Shown: positions 26,065 to 39,069, counted from the stretch's first letter. The stretch is DNA of 64,000 bases from Parundibacterium terreum (GCF_014636315.1 NZ_BMED01000001.1:124316-188315), one strand, 5' to 3'. A program made the numbers and translations. Notes: generated from the letters alone by a model not told the origin.

Positions 26065-26844
26065 ATGAAACTATTGTCCACCCGGCTCAAGGGCCATGCA
26101 CTTGGTATTGTTTGCGTGGCGAGTGCTCTGCTCATATCGGTAGCCGCCGCCCATGCAGCAGATAATACTCCCGCCGCTGCCCTTGCCGCCGACACCAGTC
26201 GCCCGGCCGAGGATGTGGCGCGTGATGCGGACCGCAAACCGGCAGATATGATCGCCTTCGCACAAGTCAAATCCGGTCAGACCGTAATCGACTACTTTCC
26301 GGGAAAAGGCTATTTCACCCGCATTTTCAGCACTGCAGTAGGCCCGCAGGGAGCGGTGTACGCTGTTACGCCTCAGGTATTGATCGACAAGATGAAGGGC
26401 CGCCCTCTTCCGCCTGCAGTCTCGGGTGAGGCCGGGCGCGGCATTGTGCACGAGGCGACAGGTGTTGGCGCCACACTCAATGTGCCGGCCAAGGCTGATC
26501 TGGTATGGACTTCACAAAACTACCATGACATTCATATCTGGGGAGGAGCCGAAGGCGCAGCCCAATTGAACAAGGCAGTGTTTGATGCGTTGAAGCCGGG
26601 CGGCGTCTATGTCGTGTTGGATCATGCGGGGGCCGCAGGGTTGGATGACGCCGGCATGGCAAAGCTGCACCGCATTGATGAAGCACTGGTCAAAAAAGAA
26701 GTGACGGCGGCAGGTTTTGTTTTTGATGGTGAATCAAAATTGCTGCGCAATCCGGCGGACTCGCATGACAATGCAGTTTTTGACACGGGCATCCGTGGCA
26801 AGACCGACCAGTTCATCCTGCGTTTTCGCAAGCCCGGCAATTAA
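26065..26844 (+). CDS. Exported SAM-methyltransferase-like protein (COG4798 type)
   Basis: A 259-residue protein with a clear Sec signal peptide (VCVASALLISVAAAHA, cleavage near residue 32). The mature part has a Rossmann methyltransferase-like core: VIDYFPGKGYFTRIFSTAVG (motif I, with GxGxF), then VWTSQNYHD and a motif-like KPGGVYVVLDHAG. Periplasmic location of a SAM-dependent fold is odd because SAM is cytoplasmic. The family is usually called predicted methyltransferase; activity is unproven. A bidirectional terminator follows it, before tRNA-Ser. Confidence 0.85.
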   Translation: MKLLSTRLKGHALGIVCVASALLISVAAAHAADNTPAAALAADTSRPAEDVARDADRKPADMIAFAQVKSGQTVIDYFPGKGYFTRIFSTAVGPQGAVYAVTPQVLIDKMKGRPLPPAVSGEAGRGIVHEATGVGATLNVPAKADLVWTSQNYHDIHIWGGAEGAAQLNKAVFDALKPGGVYVVLDHAGAAGLDDAGMAKLHRIDEALVKKEVTAAGFVFDGESKLLRNPADSHDNAVFDTGIRGKTDQFILRFRKPGN

Positions 26845-26918
26845 TAAATTTGATCAGCGTGAGATGTGAGGCTGGCGATGCAGCGATCGCCACTGCTCAT
26901 ATGGCAAGCGGCATAAAA

Positions 26919-26946
26919 AAAGCTCCGGAATCCGGAGCTTTAATTT
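26919..26946. terminator. Bidirectional terminator between methyltransferase and tRNA-Ser genes
   Basis: A 9-bp stem (agctccgga / tccggagct) is flanked by AAAAAA on the left and TTAATTTTT on the right, so it can end both the plus-strand methyltransferase transcript and the minus-strand tRNA transcript. Confidence 0.82.
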
Positions 26947-26962
26947 TTCTTCTTTGATTTTT

Positions 26963-27052
26963 TGGCGGAGAGGGGGGGATTCGAACCCCCGTTAGGATCG
27001 CTCCTAAGCCTGATTTCGAGTCAGGTACATTCAACCACTCTGCCACCTCTCC
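26963..27052 (-). tRNA. tRNA-Ser (anticodon CGA)
   Basis: On the minus strand the 90-nt gene runs from GGAGAGG to CCTCTCC plus G and an encoded CCA. The anticodon stem-loop CTGA-CTCGAAA-TCAG gives anticodon CGA (reads UCG). The long variable arm (class II) and the T arm CGGGGGTTCGAATCCCCC fit tRNA-Ser. Confidence 0.97.
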
Positions 27053-27361
27053 CGCAAAAATCAATTTCGCCACTGCAATTATGCATCGAGCAGCGAAGCC
27101 AAAGAGTATAGCAAAAAATTATTTCATTTCATAGCGCAAAGTAATTCCTGCTTCAATTTTTATGGATGATCCCAGTGGCTATAAGAATATCTCTACAGCA
27201 AGGTTGACACACTGCGGTAATAAAACGGCATTACTATTCGGCAATATGAGCAAATTCTGTCCCTAGCATGCGCCGTTCATGCCGGGGCCGGAGCGCGACT
27301 TATTCCATATGGCGCTGTCGGCGGCTTTCGTTTTGCTTGCGCCCTTTTAAAGGTTGATATC
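27053..27361. other. 309-bp gene-free region upstream of the EAL/GGDEF gene
   Basis: No open frame with a ribosome site is visible. The tRNA promoter (minus) and the promoter of the EAL gene (plus) must lie here. A TTGACA at about 27204 has no good -10 at 16-18 bp. Confidence 0.5.
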
Positions 27362-29236
27362 ATGGGCGCTGTGTTGACAAGCCATTCCGAAGAGTTTGCT
27401 TCCTATGAAGCGGCACTTCCTTCGACTCCCGCTGTTTCAGCCTCAAGACAGGTGCAGGATGGGGACCAGAAGATGCTGGCGCAACTGAACCGCATCATCA
27501 GTCACAGGCTATTGACCGCCCGCTTTCAGCCCATCATCCAGATGCATACCGGTGAAATACTGGGGTATGAAGGTTTGATCCGAGGCCCCTCGGATAGTCC
27601 GCTGCACTCCCCTGTCAACTTGTTCAAGGCTGCATCGGAAAATCATTTGACCGTCACCGTGGAGCATTTGTGCCGGCGTATCGTGCTGGAGCAGTTTGCT
27701 GCGTTGGAGCTACCTGGCAAGCTATTCTTGAACGTGAGCCCGGAGAGCCTGCTGCAGCGTGATGTCAAGCATGGTGAGACCCTGGACTATATCCATGATA
27801 TCGGCATCAACCCGGCACGGGTGATCATCGAGCTGACCGAATACCAGCCTACCCACGATTATGCGTTGCTCAGCGAAGCTGTGATGCATTACCGTAAGAT
27901 GGGTTTTGAGATTGCGATCGACGATCTGGGTGAAGGTTTTTCCAGCCTGCGCCTGTGGTCTGAACTGAAGCCGGATTATGTGAAGATCGACATGCATTTC
28001 ATCCAGGGCATAGACCATGATCCTGTGAAGATGCAGTTCGTCCGTTCAATACAAAGCATTGCAGAAAAATCCGGTACCAAGGTAGTGGCCGAGGGCATAG
28101 AGACGCAGGCGGAGCTGATTGCGATACGCGATCTGGGTGTGGCTTGCGGCCAAGGCTACCATATCGCCAAGCCACATCCTAATCCCGGCCGCGCGGTGTC
28201 GGCGGAAGTTGCCAAGATCTTGAGCGTGAACGCCATCCACCGCCGCACCTCGAATAATTTTGAGCAGGCTGTCACGGTAGAGAAAATCCTGAAAACGCCG
28301 ACAACGATCAATTCATCGATGCTGAACAACCAGGTGGATGACCTGTTCCTGCGCGACCCCAAGCTGCAAATCATCCCCGTCGTCGATAACGGCATACCGG
28401 TAGGCCTGATCAATCGCTATCACATGATCGATCGTTTCGCCCGCCCCTATCAGCGCGAACTGTATGGCAGAAAACCCTGCAAGGTGTTCATGGACCCGCA
28501 TCCCATCATCGTGGACAAGAACACCAGCATGCAGGATGTCAGCCATATCATCGTCGAAGCCAATCCGGATCACCTGATCAACGGCATCATCATCACCGAT
28601 CAGGGACGCTACCTGGGCCTGGGTACCGGACCCGATCTGATGCGGGAAATTACGCAAATGCAGATCAATGCGGCACGCTATGCGAATCCGCTGACGCAAC
28701 TGCCCGGCAATGTGCCTATCAATGAACACATAGACCAGCTATTGCAGAGCCATACCTCGTTTTGTGCCTGCTACTGCGATCTGGACCACTTCAAGCCTTT
28801 CAATGACGTATATGGTTACAGGCGCGGCGACGACATCATACAGATGACTAGCGAAGTGCTGAAAAAACATTGTGATGCGCAGTATGACTTTATCGGCCAT
28901 ATCGGCGGCGATGACTTTATCATCCTGTTCCAGAGTGCCGACTGGGAAGCGCGCTGCCAGGGCATATTGCATAGCTTTGCTGTCGCCATCCAGGAGTTTT
29001 ACAGCAATGAAGACCGCGAGCGTGGAGGTTATATTAGCGAAGACCGGCAAGGCAAGAAGGTGTTCTATCCCTTGATCAGCTTGTCCTTGGGCGTAGTGAA
29101 ATCCAGGGCGAGCCTGCATTACTCGCATCATCAGATTTCGATTGCAGCATCGGACGCAAAAAAACAGGCCAAGAAAATTCATGGCAATAGCCTCTTTGTC
29201 GACCGCAGGATCGATGCCGAACTACGGCCGGCATGA
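27362..29236 (+). CDS. EAL-CBS-CBS-GGDEF cyclic-di-GMP protein
   Basis: A 624-residue soluble protein. The EAL domain comes first (about 35-285) and has the catalytic set: ExLxR as EGLIR (about 70), LNVSPE, ELTEYQ, IDDLGEGFSSL, KID and VAEGIET, so phosphodiesterase activity is plausible. Two CBS repeats follow (about 300-430), a likely nucleotide sensor. The C-terminal GGDEF domain has the active loop GGDDF (near 515) instead of GGDEF, so cyclase activity is uncertain. The order, EAL before GGDEF with CBS between, is less common than GGDEF-EAL. No membrane helix is present; the protein should act in the cytosol. Confidence 0.92.
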   Translation: MGAVLTSHSEEFASYEAALPSTPAVSASRQVQDGDQKMLAQLNRIISHRLLTARFQPIIQMHTGEILGYEGLIRGPSDSPLHSPVNLFKAASENHLTVTVEHLCRRIVLEQFAALELPGKLFLNVSPESLLQRDVKHGETLDYIHDIGINPARVIIELTEYQPTHDYALLSEAVMHYRKMGFEIAIDDLGEGFSSLRLWSELKPDYVKIDMHFIQGIDHDPVKMQFVRSIQSIAEKSGTKVVAEGIETQAELIAIRDLGVACGQGYHIAKPHPNPGRAVSAEVAKILSVNAIHRRTSNNFEQAVTVEKILKTPTTINSSMLNNQVDDLFLRDPKLQIIPVVDNGIPVGLINRYHMIDRFARPYQRELYGRKPCKVFMDPHPIIVDKNTSMQDVSHIIVEANPDHLINGIIITDQGRYLGLGTGPDLMREITQMQINAARYANPLTQLPGNVPINEHIDQLLQSHTSFCACYCDLDHFKPFNDVYGYRRGDDIIQMTSEVLKKHCDAQYDFIGHIGGDDFIILFQSADWEARCQGILHSFAVAIQEFYSNEDRERGGYISEDRQGKKVFYPLISLSLGVVKSRASLHYSHHQISIAASDAKKQAKKIHGNSLFVDRRIDAELRPA

Positions 29237-29374
29237 TCTAGCTAGTTTCTATACAGGGAAGCTGACGGCAAGGTCTGGGCCTGGGTCTGGCCGTTGCTGG
29301 TCTGGCTAACTACATTTTCAACGCTCACTGCGTGATACTAGTTGGGCCTCAATGGAAAAATGTTGGGTAAAAAA

Positions 29375-29410
29375 AAGCCCGGACAATTTGTAATGTCCGG
29401 GCTTTTTTAT
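29375..29410. terminator. Bidirectional terminator between EAL/GGDEF gene and serS
   Basis: An 11-bp perfect stem (aagcccggaca / tgtccgggctt) with an 8-base loop is flanked by A8 on the left and TTTTTT on the right. The two neighbouring genes are convergent, so it can serve both. Confidence 0.93.
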
Positions 29411-29426
29411 TGATTGCGTGACTCGC

Positions 29427-30731
<1,305 letters not shown>

Positions 30732-30897
30732 TTATGCAATATGCGATGTTGTTATCTGAACCGCATATTGTACCAATAGACAGCGGGTTTTAGAAAAACC
30801 TTGTGATATCTGCAAAAACAAAGAATACGGCCCTCTTTAAGCCAAAAGACGGCAGATTCAAGCTAAAGCGCGGCAAAGGCCGCCGTAATAGTGTGCT

Positions 30898-32202
30898 CTA
30901 GGATTTACCAGCATCTTCATCCAGCTTTTTAAGAAATACCATTTTCTCCGCAATCTTGCTTTCTATGCCGCGCGGTACCGGCTGATACCAGTGGGGATCG
31001 GCGATGCCGTCTGGAAGATAGGTTTCTCCTGCAGCGTACGCGTGCGGCTCGTCATGGGCATAGCGATACTCGTGCCCGTAACCTAGTTCCTTCATCAGCT
31101 TGGTCGGTGCGTTACGCAGATGGACAGGCACTTCACGGGACTTGTCCTGTTTTACAAAAGCCATGGCTTGGTTGAAGGCGTTGTAGCCCGCATTGCTCTT
31201 GGCGGCGATTGCCAGGTAGATGACGGCCTGCCCCAGTGCCAATTCGCCCTCCGGTGAACCGAGACGTTCATAGGTGGTGGCCGCATCATTGGCGATCTGG
31301 ATTGCGCGCGGATCAGCCAGGCCTATGTCTTCCCATGCCATGCGCACGATGCGGCGCGACAGATACCTGGCATCCGCGCCGCCATCCAGCATGCGGCATA
31401 GCCAGTAAAGTGCGGCGTCCGGATTGGAGCCGCGCACTGATTTGTGCAGTGCTGATATCTGGTCATAGAAATTGTCGCCGCCCTTGTCGAAGCGGCGTGC
31501 ATTCAGTGTCAGCGCGTTCTGGATGAATTCCGGCGTGATCCGGTTGGTGCGCGCAGCACCCGATGCGGTGCTGGTTTGTTCCAAAAGGTTCAGCAGCCGG
31601 CGCGCATCGCCATCGGCGTAACCCACCAGCGTATCAATCGCTGCCTCATCGAATTCCAGATGCTGCAAAACCTTGGCTTGGGCAATCGCTACCAGTTGCT
31701 TTAGTTCCTCTTCGCTCAGCGATTTCAGCACATACACCTGGGCGCGCGACAGCAGCGCGGAATTGACTTCAAACGAGGGATTTTCTGTGGTCGCGCCGAT
31801 GAAGGTCACCAGGCCAGACTCTGCATACGGCAGCAAAGCGTCCTGCTGAGATTTGTTGAAGCGATGGATTTCGTCGACAAACAATATCGTATGCTTGCCC
31901 ATCGCCAGGTTCTGCTCCGCCTGCTCCATCGCGGCGCGAATATCCTTGACGCCGGAAAATACGGCCGACAGCGCGATGAACTCGCATTCAAAGGCATTCG
32001 CAGTAAGCCGCGCCAGCGTGGTCTTGCCGACGCCGGGCGGTCCCCACAGTATCATTGAATGCGGCTTGCCGGATTCAAAAGCCAGCCTTAGTGGCTTGCC
32101 CTGTCCCAGCAGGTGGGTCTGGCCTATTACTTCATCCAGGGTTTTGGGGCGCAGCGCCTCCGCCAGTGGCGGTGTGGGCTCTATCTTGAACAAATCAGAC
32201 AT
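30898..32202 (-). CDS. rarA: RarA/MgsA replication-associated recombination AAA+ ATPase
   Basis: A 434-residue clamp-loader-like ATPase. Walker A is GPPGVGKTTLA (about 49-59), Walker B FVDEIHRFNKSQQD, sensor 1 FIGATTENPSFE, followed by the C-terminal tetramerisation domain (SRRIVRMAWEDIGLADPRA). It acts at stalled replication forks. The ATG at 32202 (AAGGAT upstream) starts MSDLFKIEP; an upstream in-frame start adds 12 residues without support. It lies 69 bp after lolA. Confidence 0.96.
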   Translation of the reverse strand: MSDLFKIEPTPPLAEALRPKTLDEVIGQTHLLGQGKPLRLAFESGKPHSMILWGPPGVGKTTLARLTANAFECEFIALSAVFSGVKDIRAAMEQAEQNLAMGKHTILFVDEIHRFNKSQQDALLPYAESGLVTFIGATTENPSFEVNSALLSRAQVYVLKSLSEEELKQLVAIAQAKVLQHLEFDEAAIDTLVGYADGDARRLLNLLEQTSTASGAARTNRITPEFIQNALTLNARRFDKGGDNFYDQISALHKSVRGSNPDAALYWLCRMLDGGADARYLSRRIVRMAWEDIGLADPRAIQIANDAATTYERLGSPEGELALGQAVIYLAIAAKSNAGYNAFNQAMAFVKQDKSREVPVHLRNAPTKLMKELGYGHEYRYAHDEPHAYAAGETYLPDGIADPHWYQPVPRGIESKIAEKMVFLKKLDEDAGKS

Positions 32203-32271
32203 GGCTTGCATCCTTAAAGCACAGGACAGGCCAAACAATCAGGGTATTGCATCCAGCATTAAAACCTGACT

Positions 32272-32916
32272 TCATTGCTGGAATACGTCCGCGCCGGCCG
32301 GTACCACAAACTTGAACTGGTCGGCTTTAAGCACCGGATTTTTTTCTACATTCTTCAGCGTGATCAGGGAAATCTGGCCAAAACTGTCGCGCAGTTCCAG
32401 CGCCATTGGGGCACCATCCTTCATGCCTATACCGATGTGGTCGAAGTTGCTGTCCTTGGATTTGGGGATGGCTTCAAACCATTCCAGGCCCTGCTTGGGG
32501 CCTACTTCTTTCAGCGTGAAGTTCTTTTCCAGATCGCTGCTGCCGAACAGGATGGCGGCCGGGCTTGATCCCAGCGCATCGCCCAGTTTTTTGATTGTGA
32601 CCTGGTTCAGATCCTTGTCATAGATAAACAGTTTGTCGCCATCTGCCTGCAATAGCTGCTCATACGGCTTTAAATAAGACCAGATGAATTTACCAGGGCG
32701 CGCAAACTGGAAGGTGCCGGTGGATGTCTTGGACATCTTGGTCTGGCCATCGACCATCTTGACTATCTGCTGGGAAAACTCTCCTTTTGCACTTTTGGTA
32801 TTGGCGACGAAGGATTTGAATTGTTCCATGCCGGACGCTTGCGCCAGCATTGGCAAAACCAGCGCACCAATGGCGGCGATGGTCGCGATTTTTTTAAACA
32901 AGTTGCTCTTTTTCAC
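32272..32916 (-). CDS. lolA: LolA outer-membrane lipoprotein carrier protein
   Basis: A 214-residue periplasmic protein with a Sec signal peptide (ATIAAIGALVLPMLAQASG, cleavage near residue 28). The LolA family features are FKSFVANTKSAKGEFSQQIV, FQFARPGKFIWSYLKPYEQ and ADGDKLFIYDKDLNQVTI. It shuttles lipoproteins from LolCDE to LolB. It starts 9 bp after ftsK, so it is cotranscribed with it, as in many beta- and gammaproteobacteria. Confidence 0.96.
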   Translation of the reverse strand: MKKSNLFKKIATIAAIGALVLPMLAQASGMEQFKSFVANTKSAKGEFSQQIVKMVDGQTKMSKTSTGTFQFARPGKFIWSYLKPYEQLLQADGDKLFIYDKDLNQVTIKKLGDALGSSPAAILFGSSDLEKNFTLKEVGPKQGLEWFEAIPKSKDSNFDHIGIGMKDGAPMALELRDSFGQISLITLKNVEKNPVLKADQFKFVVPAGADVFQQ

Positions 32917-32925
32917 TCTGTTTTC

Positions 32926-35262
32926 CTATTCTGCGGTATTCCCGGCTGGCACTAGGATTTCCCGGTTGCCGTTCGACTGCATCGTTGATACTAGGCCGCT
33001 TTGTTCCATCTGTTCCAGCAGGCGCGCGGCGCGATTGTAGCCTATGCGCAAGTGACGTTGTACCAGCGAGATCGACGCGCGGCGGTTTTTCAGCACCACC
33101 GCCACTGCCTGGTCGTAAAGTGCGTCGGCCTCGCCGTTGCCGCCTCCCTCGCCTGCAACTGCGCCCTCTCCGCCCTCTTCCAGCACACCGCCCTCCAGTA
33201 TGCCTTCTATGTAATTTGGCTCACCCTGGGCTTTCAGATGCTCTACTACCCTGTGTACTTCTTCATCCGATACAAATGCACCGTGCACACGAATCGGCAA
33301 ACCTGTCCCTGGCGGCATGTACAGCATATCGCCCATACCCAGCAGGGCTTCCGCGCCCATCTGGTCCAGAATGGTACGGGAGTCTATCTTGCTGCTGACC
33401 TGGAATGCGATCCTGGTCGGGATATTGGCCTTGATCAGGCCGGTAATCACATCTACAGAAGGACGTTGGGTCGCAAGGATCAAATGCAAGCCTGCGGCAC
33501 GGGCTTTTTGCGCAATACGCGCAATCAATTCCTCTACCTTCTTGCCGACAACCATCATCAGATCTGCCAATTCGTCGATGATGATGACGATGGTCGGCAG
33601 TTTTTCCAGAGGCTCAGGCGCATCCGGTGTCAGGCTGAATGGGTTGGGGATCAACTCTTCACGCTTTTGCGCTTCCGCTATCTTGGCGTTATAGCCGGCC
33701 AGGTTACGCACGCCCAGCTTGGACATCAGCTTATAGCGTTTCTCCATTTCAGCTACCGCCCAGTTCAGCGCATGGCCGGCCTGGCGCATGTCGGTCACTA
33801 CCGGCGCCAGCAGATGCGGGATGCCTTCATAGACGGACATTTCCAACATCTTCGGATCGATCAGTATCATCCGCACATCATTGGGATCGGATTTATACAA
33901 CAGCGACAGAATGGTGGCATTGATGCCCACGGATTTACCCGAGCCGGTGGTACCCGCAACCAGCAAGTGAGGCATCTTGGCGAGATCGGCTACAACCGCA
34001 TGCCCGGCGATATCCTTGCCCAGCGCAACCGTCAGGCTGGAATTGCTGTCGTTGTAGACCTTGGAGCCGAGGATCTCGGTCAGGCGCACGATCTGGCGTT
34101 TGGGATTGGGCAATTCCAGGCCCATGTAATTCTTGCCTGGAATGGTTTCAACCACCCGTATCGATGTCAGCGACAGCGAACGCGCGATATCCCGCGCCAG
34201 GCCGACAATCTGGCTACCCTTGACGCCGGTGGCGGGTTCTATCTCATAGCGCGTAATCACAGGGCCAGGATAGGCTGCGATCACCTTGGCGTCGACGCCA
34301 AAATCGGACAGTTTCTTCTCTATCAGGCGGCTGGTAAATTCCAGCGTTTCTATGCTGACTGTTTCCTGTACTTGCGGCGGATCATCCAGCAAGGATAATG
34401 GCGGCAGCTTGGTGTCCGGCATATCGTTGAACAACGACACTTGCCGCTCTTTTTCGACGCGCTCAGATTTTTGCACGGCGACAACCTGAGGTTCTATCCG
34501 TATAGGTGGCGCTTCAACAATCTTGGCCCTTTCATGCACGACAACTTCTTCGCGTTTGACTGCCGCGGTCTGCCCTACCCGGCGGTCTTCACGGGCTGCG
34601 ATCTTGCTTTGGATGAAGGTAAATATAGATTCTATGCCTTGGCCGAGATTTTCGGCGACGACCAGCCAGGACACATGAAAGTACAGGCTGATGCCGAGGG
34701 CAAACAGCAGCAGCAATAACAAGGTGGCTCCGGTGAAGCCAAAGGCGACAAATGCGCCATGCCCTATCAACTCTCCAAGGACGCCTCCCGGCGCGCGCGG
34801 CACCGGTGTTTTCAGGCTGTACATGCGCAGATACTCTATGCCCATGCTGCCTGCCAGCAGCAAGGCGAAACCGGCGGCTTGTATAAACTTTTCGTATTGA
34901 TGCTCAGGCTCGCCTGTTGTTTCTACGACAAGGCGCTTGGTAAGTTGCCGGTAGTCCTTCCAGACCATACGTAATAAGGCAATACACAACCACCATGCAG
35001 ACAAGCCAAAAATGAATAATAATAAATCGGCAATCCAGGCACCCACGCGACCGCCGATGTTGTGAATTTGCGGTACCACACTGGCATGCGACCAGCCTGG
35101 GTCAAGCTTTGCATAGCTGACCAGAATCAGTATCAAATAAACACTAAGAGCAGCAACGACAATCCAGCGTGCTTCGGTCAGAAGCACGACGACACGGCTT
35201 GGCAACGGTTGCGCAGGGGCAGTAGTACGCTTGCGTGTGTAGGCTTCGTTAGTAGTAGTCAT
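32926..35262 (-). CDS. ftsK: FtsK DNA translocase / cell division protein
   Basis: A 778-residue translocase. Four N-terminal membrane helices (within about residues 25-195), a linker of about 140 residues (shorter than the E. coli one), the motor with Walker [14 protein letters not shown] (about 425), Walker [19 protein letters not shown], and the C-terminal gamma winged helix ([21 protein letters not shown]) that reads KOPS sites. It coordinates chromosome segregation with division at the septum. The ATG at 35262 is chosen as MTTTNEAYT; an upstream in-frame start would add 25 residues with a strange hydrophobic stretch. No clear Shine-Dalgarno is seen. Confidence 0.95.
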   Translation of the reverse strand: MTTTNEAYTRKRTTAPAQPLPSRVVVLLTEARWIVVAALSVYLILILVSYAKLDPGWSHASVVPQIHNIGGRVGAWIADLLLFIFGLSAWWLCIALLRMVWKDYRQLTKRLVVETTGEPEHQYEKFIQAAGFALLLAGSMGIEYLRMYSLKTPVPRAPGGVLGELIGHGAFVAFGFTGATLLLLLLFALGISLYFHVSWLVVAENLGQGIESIFTFIQSKIAAREDRRVGQTAAVKREEVVVHERAKIVEAPPIRIEPQVVAVQKSERVEKERQVSLFNDMPDTKLPPLSLLDDPPQVQETVSIETLEFTSRLIEKKLSDFGVDAKVIAAYPGPVITRYEIEPATGVKGSQIVGLARDIARSLSLTSIRVVETIPGKNYMGLELPNPKRQIVRLTEILGSKVYNDSNSSLTVALGKDIAGHAVVADLAKMPHLLVAGTTGSGKSVGINATILSLLYKSDPNDVRMILIDPKMLEMSVYEGIPHLLAPVVTDMRQAGHALNWAVAEMEKRYKLMSKLGVRNLAGYNAKIAEAQKREELIPNPFSLTPDAPEPLEKLPTIVIIIDELADLMMVVGKKVEELIARIAQKARAAGLHLILATQRPSVDVITGLIKANIPTRIAFQVSSKIDSRTILDQMGAEALLGMGDMLYMPPGTGLPIRVHGAFVSDEEVHRVVEHLKAQGEPNYIEGILEGGVLEEGGEGAVAGEGGGNGEADALYDQAVAVVLKNRRASISLVQRHLRIGYNRAARLLEQMEQSGLVSTMQSNGNREILVPAGNTAE

Positions 35263-36522
<1,260 letters not shown>

Positions 36523-36546
36523 TTAAACCGCTTTTCCGAAACCATC

Positions 36547-37191
36547 ATGTCTTCGTTGAAGAACTTTGCTGACCTGAAGCATCTGGGTCAGCAGCTCAAG
36601 CAGCAGGAAGAAGTTCGCCTGCGTGAGCAGGCCGAACGGCTCAAACGCGAAAAGCAGGCGAAGATCGAGGCCGATATTTTCAGGCAAAGTATCGGCCAGG
36701 TTGAACCGCTAAAAACGGCACAAAAGCACGTTGCCGCCATTCCCCGTCCAGAACCTATCGCTTATCAGCATCTGGCGGATGAACGCGCGGCGCTGCACGA
36801 ATCCCTGTCGGACGAATTCGATGCCGACTCCCTGCTCGATACCGACGGCAATCTCAGCTACACACGCCCAGGCGTGGGTGCCGACGTGGTCAGGAAGCTG
36901 CGTAAAGGAAGTTGGGTCATCCAGGCGCAGCTTGATCTGCATGGCTTGCGGCGTGATGAGGCCAGGGAAAGCCTGGGCGAGTTCCTGCGTAAATGCAATC
37001 GCAACGGTGTGCGTTGCGTGCGTATCATTCATGGCAAGGGATTGGGCTCCGTGAACAAGGAGCCGGTACTGAAGCAAAAAGTGAAGAACTGGCTGATACA
37101 GAAAGATGAAGTATTGGCTTTCAGCCAGGCCACCGCAGCCGATGGCGGCTCCGGTGCGCTGATCGTTCTGCTGAAGAGCAGCCTGCCCTGA
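36547..37191 (+). CDS. Smr domain protein
   Basis: A 214-residue protein. The N-terminal half is a charged coiled-coil (QQEEVRLREQAERLKREKQ). The C-terminal Smr domain (about 120-205) has both motifs: LDLHGLRRDEA and HGKGLGS. Stand-alone Smr proteins of this type (YdaL/SmrA-like) are nucleases or nucleic-acid binding proteins, and some act on collided ribosomes. It lies 24 bp behind trxB, so the two are likely cotranscribed; a functional link is not evident. Confidence 0.92.
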   Translation: MSSLKNFADLKHLGQQLKQQEEVRLREQAERLKREKQAKIEADIFRQSIGQVEPLKTAQKHVAAIPRPEPIAYQHLADERAALHESLSDEFDADSLLDTDGNLSYTRPGVGADVVRKLRKGSWVIQAQLDLHGLRRDEARESLGEFLRKCNRNGVRCVRIIHGKGLGSVNKEPVLKQKVKNWLIQKDEVLAFSQATAADGGSGALIVLLKSSLP

Positions 37192-37208
37192 TCTCTACCG
37201 CCAGGTTC

Positions 37209-38360
37209 CTAGTTGCGGAACTTGGCATCCTTGGTAATCATCGTCATATCGACATACTTCGAGCCATTGTGATTGGTCGGTGAAAAACCGACATCGAATC
37301 CACCCACATCAAAGTTCGAAGGATTGATCGATTCCAGCGATGAAATCAGTTTCTCGCGCGTCAGGTTGCGGCCGGAGCGCTTAAGACCCTCGACAAATAC
37401 CTTGGCTGCCAGAAAACCTTCCAGGCTGGAGAAATTCAGGTCTTTCACGCCGGCTTTTTGCATTACCTTGGTGTATTCGCTGACCACGGGAACTGCGCCA
37501 TGCCAAGGGAAAGGCACTACCTGCGAAATCACGATGCCGGGGCCGTCATTGCCCAGCGCATCAGCCAGTGCCTGGCTACCGACGAAGGAGACGTTATAAA
37601 ACTGGCCGGTGTAGCCGGATTTACGCATTTCCTTGATAAATGCAGCACAAGAAGCATAGGCACTGATCTGTATGATCACGTCCGGACGCTTAGGCAGCAA
37701 TTTGCTCACCGCCTTGCCAACGTCCACGCTATTGCGCTCAACGGTGGCTGTATCCACCATCTGCACGTTCATTTTCTTCAGCGCGCGTTCTACGCCCGCC
37801 AGACCCGCTTTGCCATAGGCATCGTTCTGGTAGAAAACGGAGATGTTTTTCATGCCCGTGCGCACCAGGCGCTCTACCAGGTGTTCTGTCTCGTCGAAAT
37901 AGCTGCCGCGGATATTGAATATCTGGCGGTTGAATGGCTCACGCAAGGACTGCGCACCGGTGAAAGGCGCAAAGAACGGTACCTTGGCCTGGGTAAAAAT
38001 GGGTAGCGCCGCATTGCTGGTCGGCGTGCCTACATAGCCGAACAAGGCAAAGACTTCATCGCTGTCCACCAGCTTCTTGGTGTTGGCAGCGGCCAGATCC
38101 GCCTCGTACTTGTCATCCATGGTGCGGATTTCTATCTTGCGGCCGAATACGCCACCTTGTGAATTCACCTGGTCAAAGTACGCTTTGGCACCCGCATGCA
38201 ACTGGATTCCCAACTGAGCAGCAGGACCTGAAAATGCGGCTGACTGGCCGAGGGTGATTTTTTGTTCGGTGACTCCAGGCTCAGACCACGCAGATGACAT
38301 TGAGGCGACAGACAGAATTGCTGCCAAGACTGAAGAAAGATAAATACGACGATTCCACAT
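37209..38360 (-). CDS. ABC transporter periplasmic binding protein, branched-chain amino-acid type (orphan)
   Basis: A 383-residue type I periplasmic binding protein. The Sec signal peptide is RRIYLSSVLAAILSVASMSSAWS. The mature part starts EPGVTEQKITLGQSAAFSGPAAQLG, typical of the LivJ family, and ends VDMTMITKDAKFRN. The ligand may be an amino acid or an aromatic/carboxylic acid; sequence does not tell. No permease or ATPase genes are adjacent, so it is an orphan receptor. AGGTAAG 5 bases upstream of the ATG supports this start. Two 10-bp direct repeats lie about 125 bp upstream. Confidence 0.9.
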   Translation of the reverse strand: MWNRRIYLSSVLAAILSVASMSSAWSEPGVTEQKITLGQSAAFSGPAAQLGIQLHAGAKAYFDQVNSQGGVFGRKIEIRTMDDKYEADLAAANTKKLVDSDEVFALFGYVGTPTSNAALPIFTQAKVPFFAPFTGAQSLREPFNRQIFNIRGSYFDETEHLVERLVRTGMKNISVFYQNDAYGKAGLAGVERALKKMNVQMVDTATVERNSVDVGKAVSKLLPKRPDVIIQISAYASCAAFIKEMRKSGYTGQFYNVSFVGSQALADALGNDGPGIVISQVVPFPWHGAVPVVSEYTKVMQKAGVKDLNFSSLEGFLAAKVFVEGLKRSGRNLTREKLISSLESINPSNFDVGGFDVGFSPTNHNGSKYVDMTMITKDAKFRN

Positions 38361-38484
38361 GGGCTTACCTGTTTTGAATATTTGATGCTTGGGGTTGCTG
38401 ATTGTTGTCGCAAACCGGCCCTGGTGTGCCTGGCCGGCTGCGTCAAGAGGCTGCGGAGGCCGCAGCACTAAAACTTGATGATCG

Positions 38485-38516
38485 GATTGCTTATTGATTA
38501 CGTATTGATTGCTTAT
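38485..38516. repeat. Direct repeats upstream of the binding-protein gene
   Basis: The 10-mer gattgcttat occurs at 38485-38494 and 38507-38516. The 22-bp spacing equals about two helical turns, as for a tandem operator. It lies in the spacer between the orphan binding-protein gene and the PII gene. Confidence 0.4.
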
Positions 38517-38560
38517 GCACTAGTCGCGGGCTTATACCGCATGCTTAAACCGCAAACCTG

Positions 38561-38920
<360 letters not shown>

Positions 38921-39069
38921 TTAACGTTCATTTGTCATTTTATCTCGATAAAAATCCATTTCATTAATGTTTTCTTAATATAAATGACCTCAATGACCGC
39001 TTTAATCTGAACTTAATTTGTCAAAATACAGTGTTTTCCTCTTTTCCGGCTGAATTGTCTCCAGTGGCA

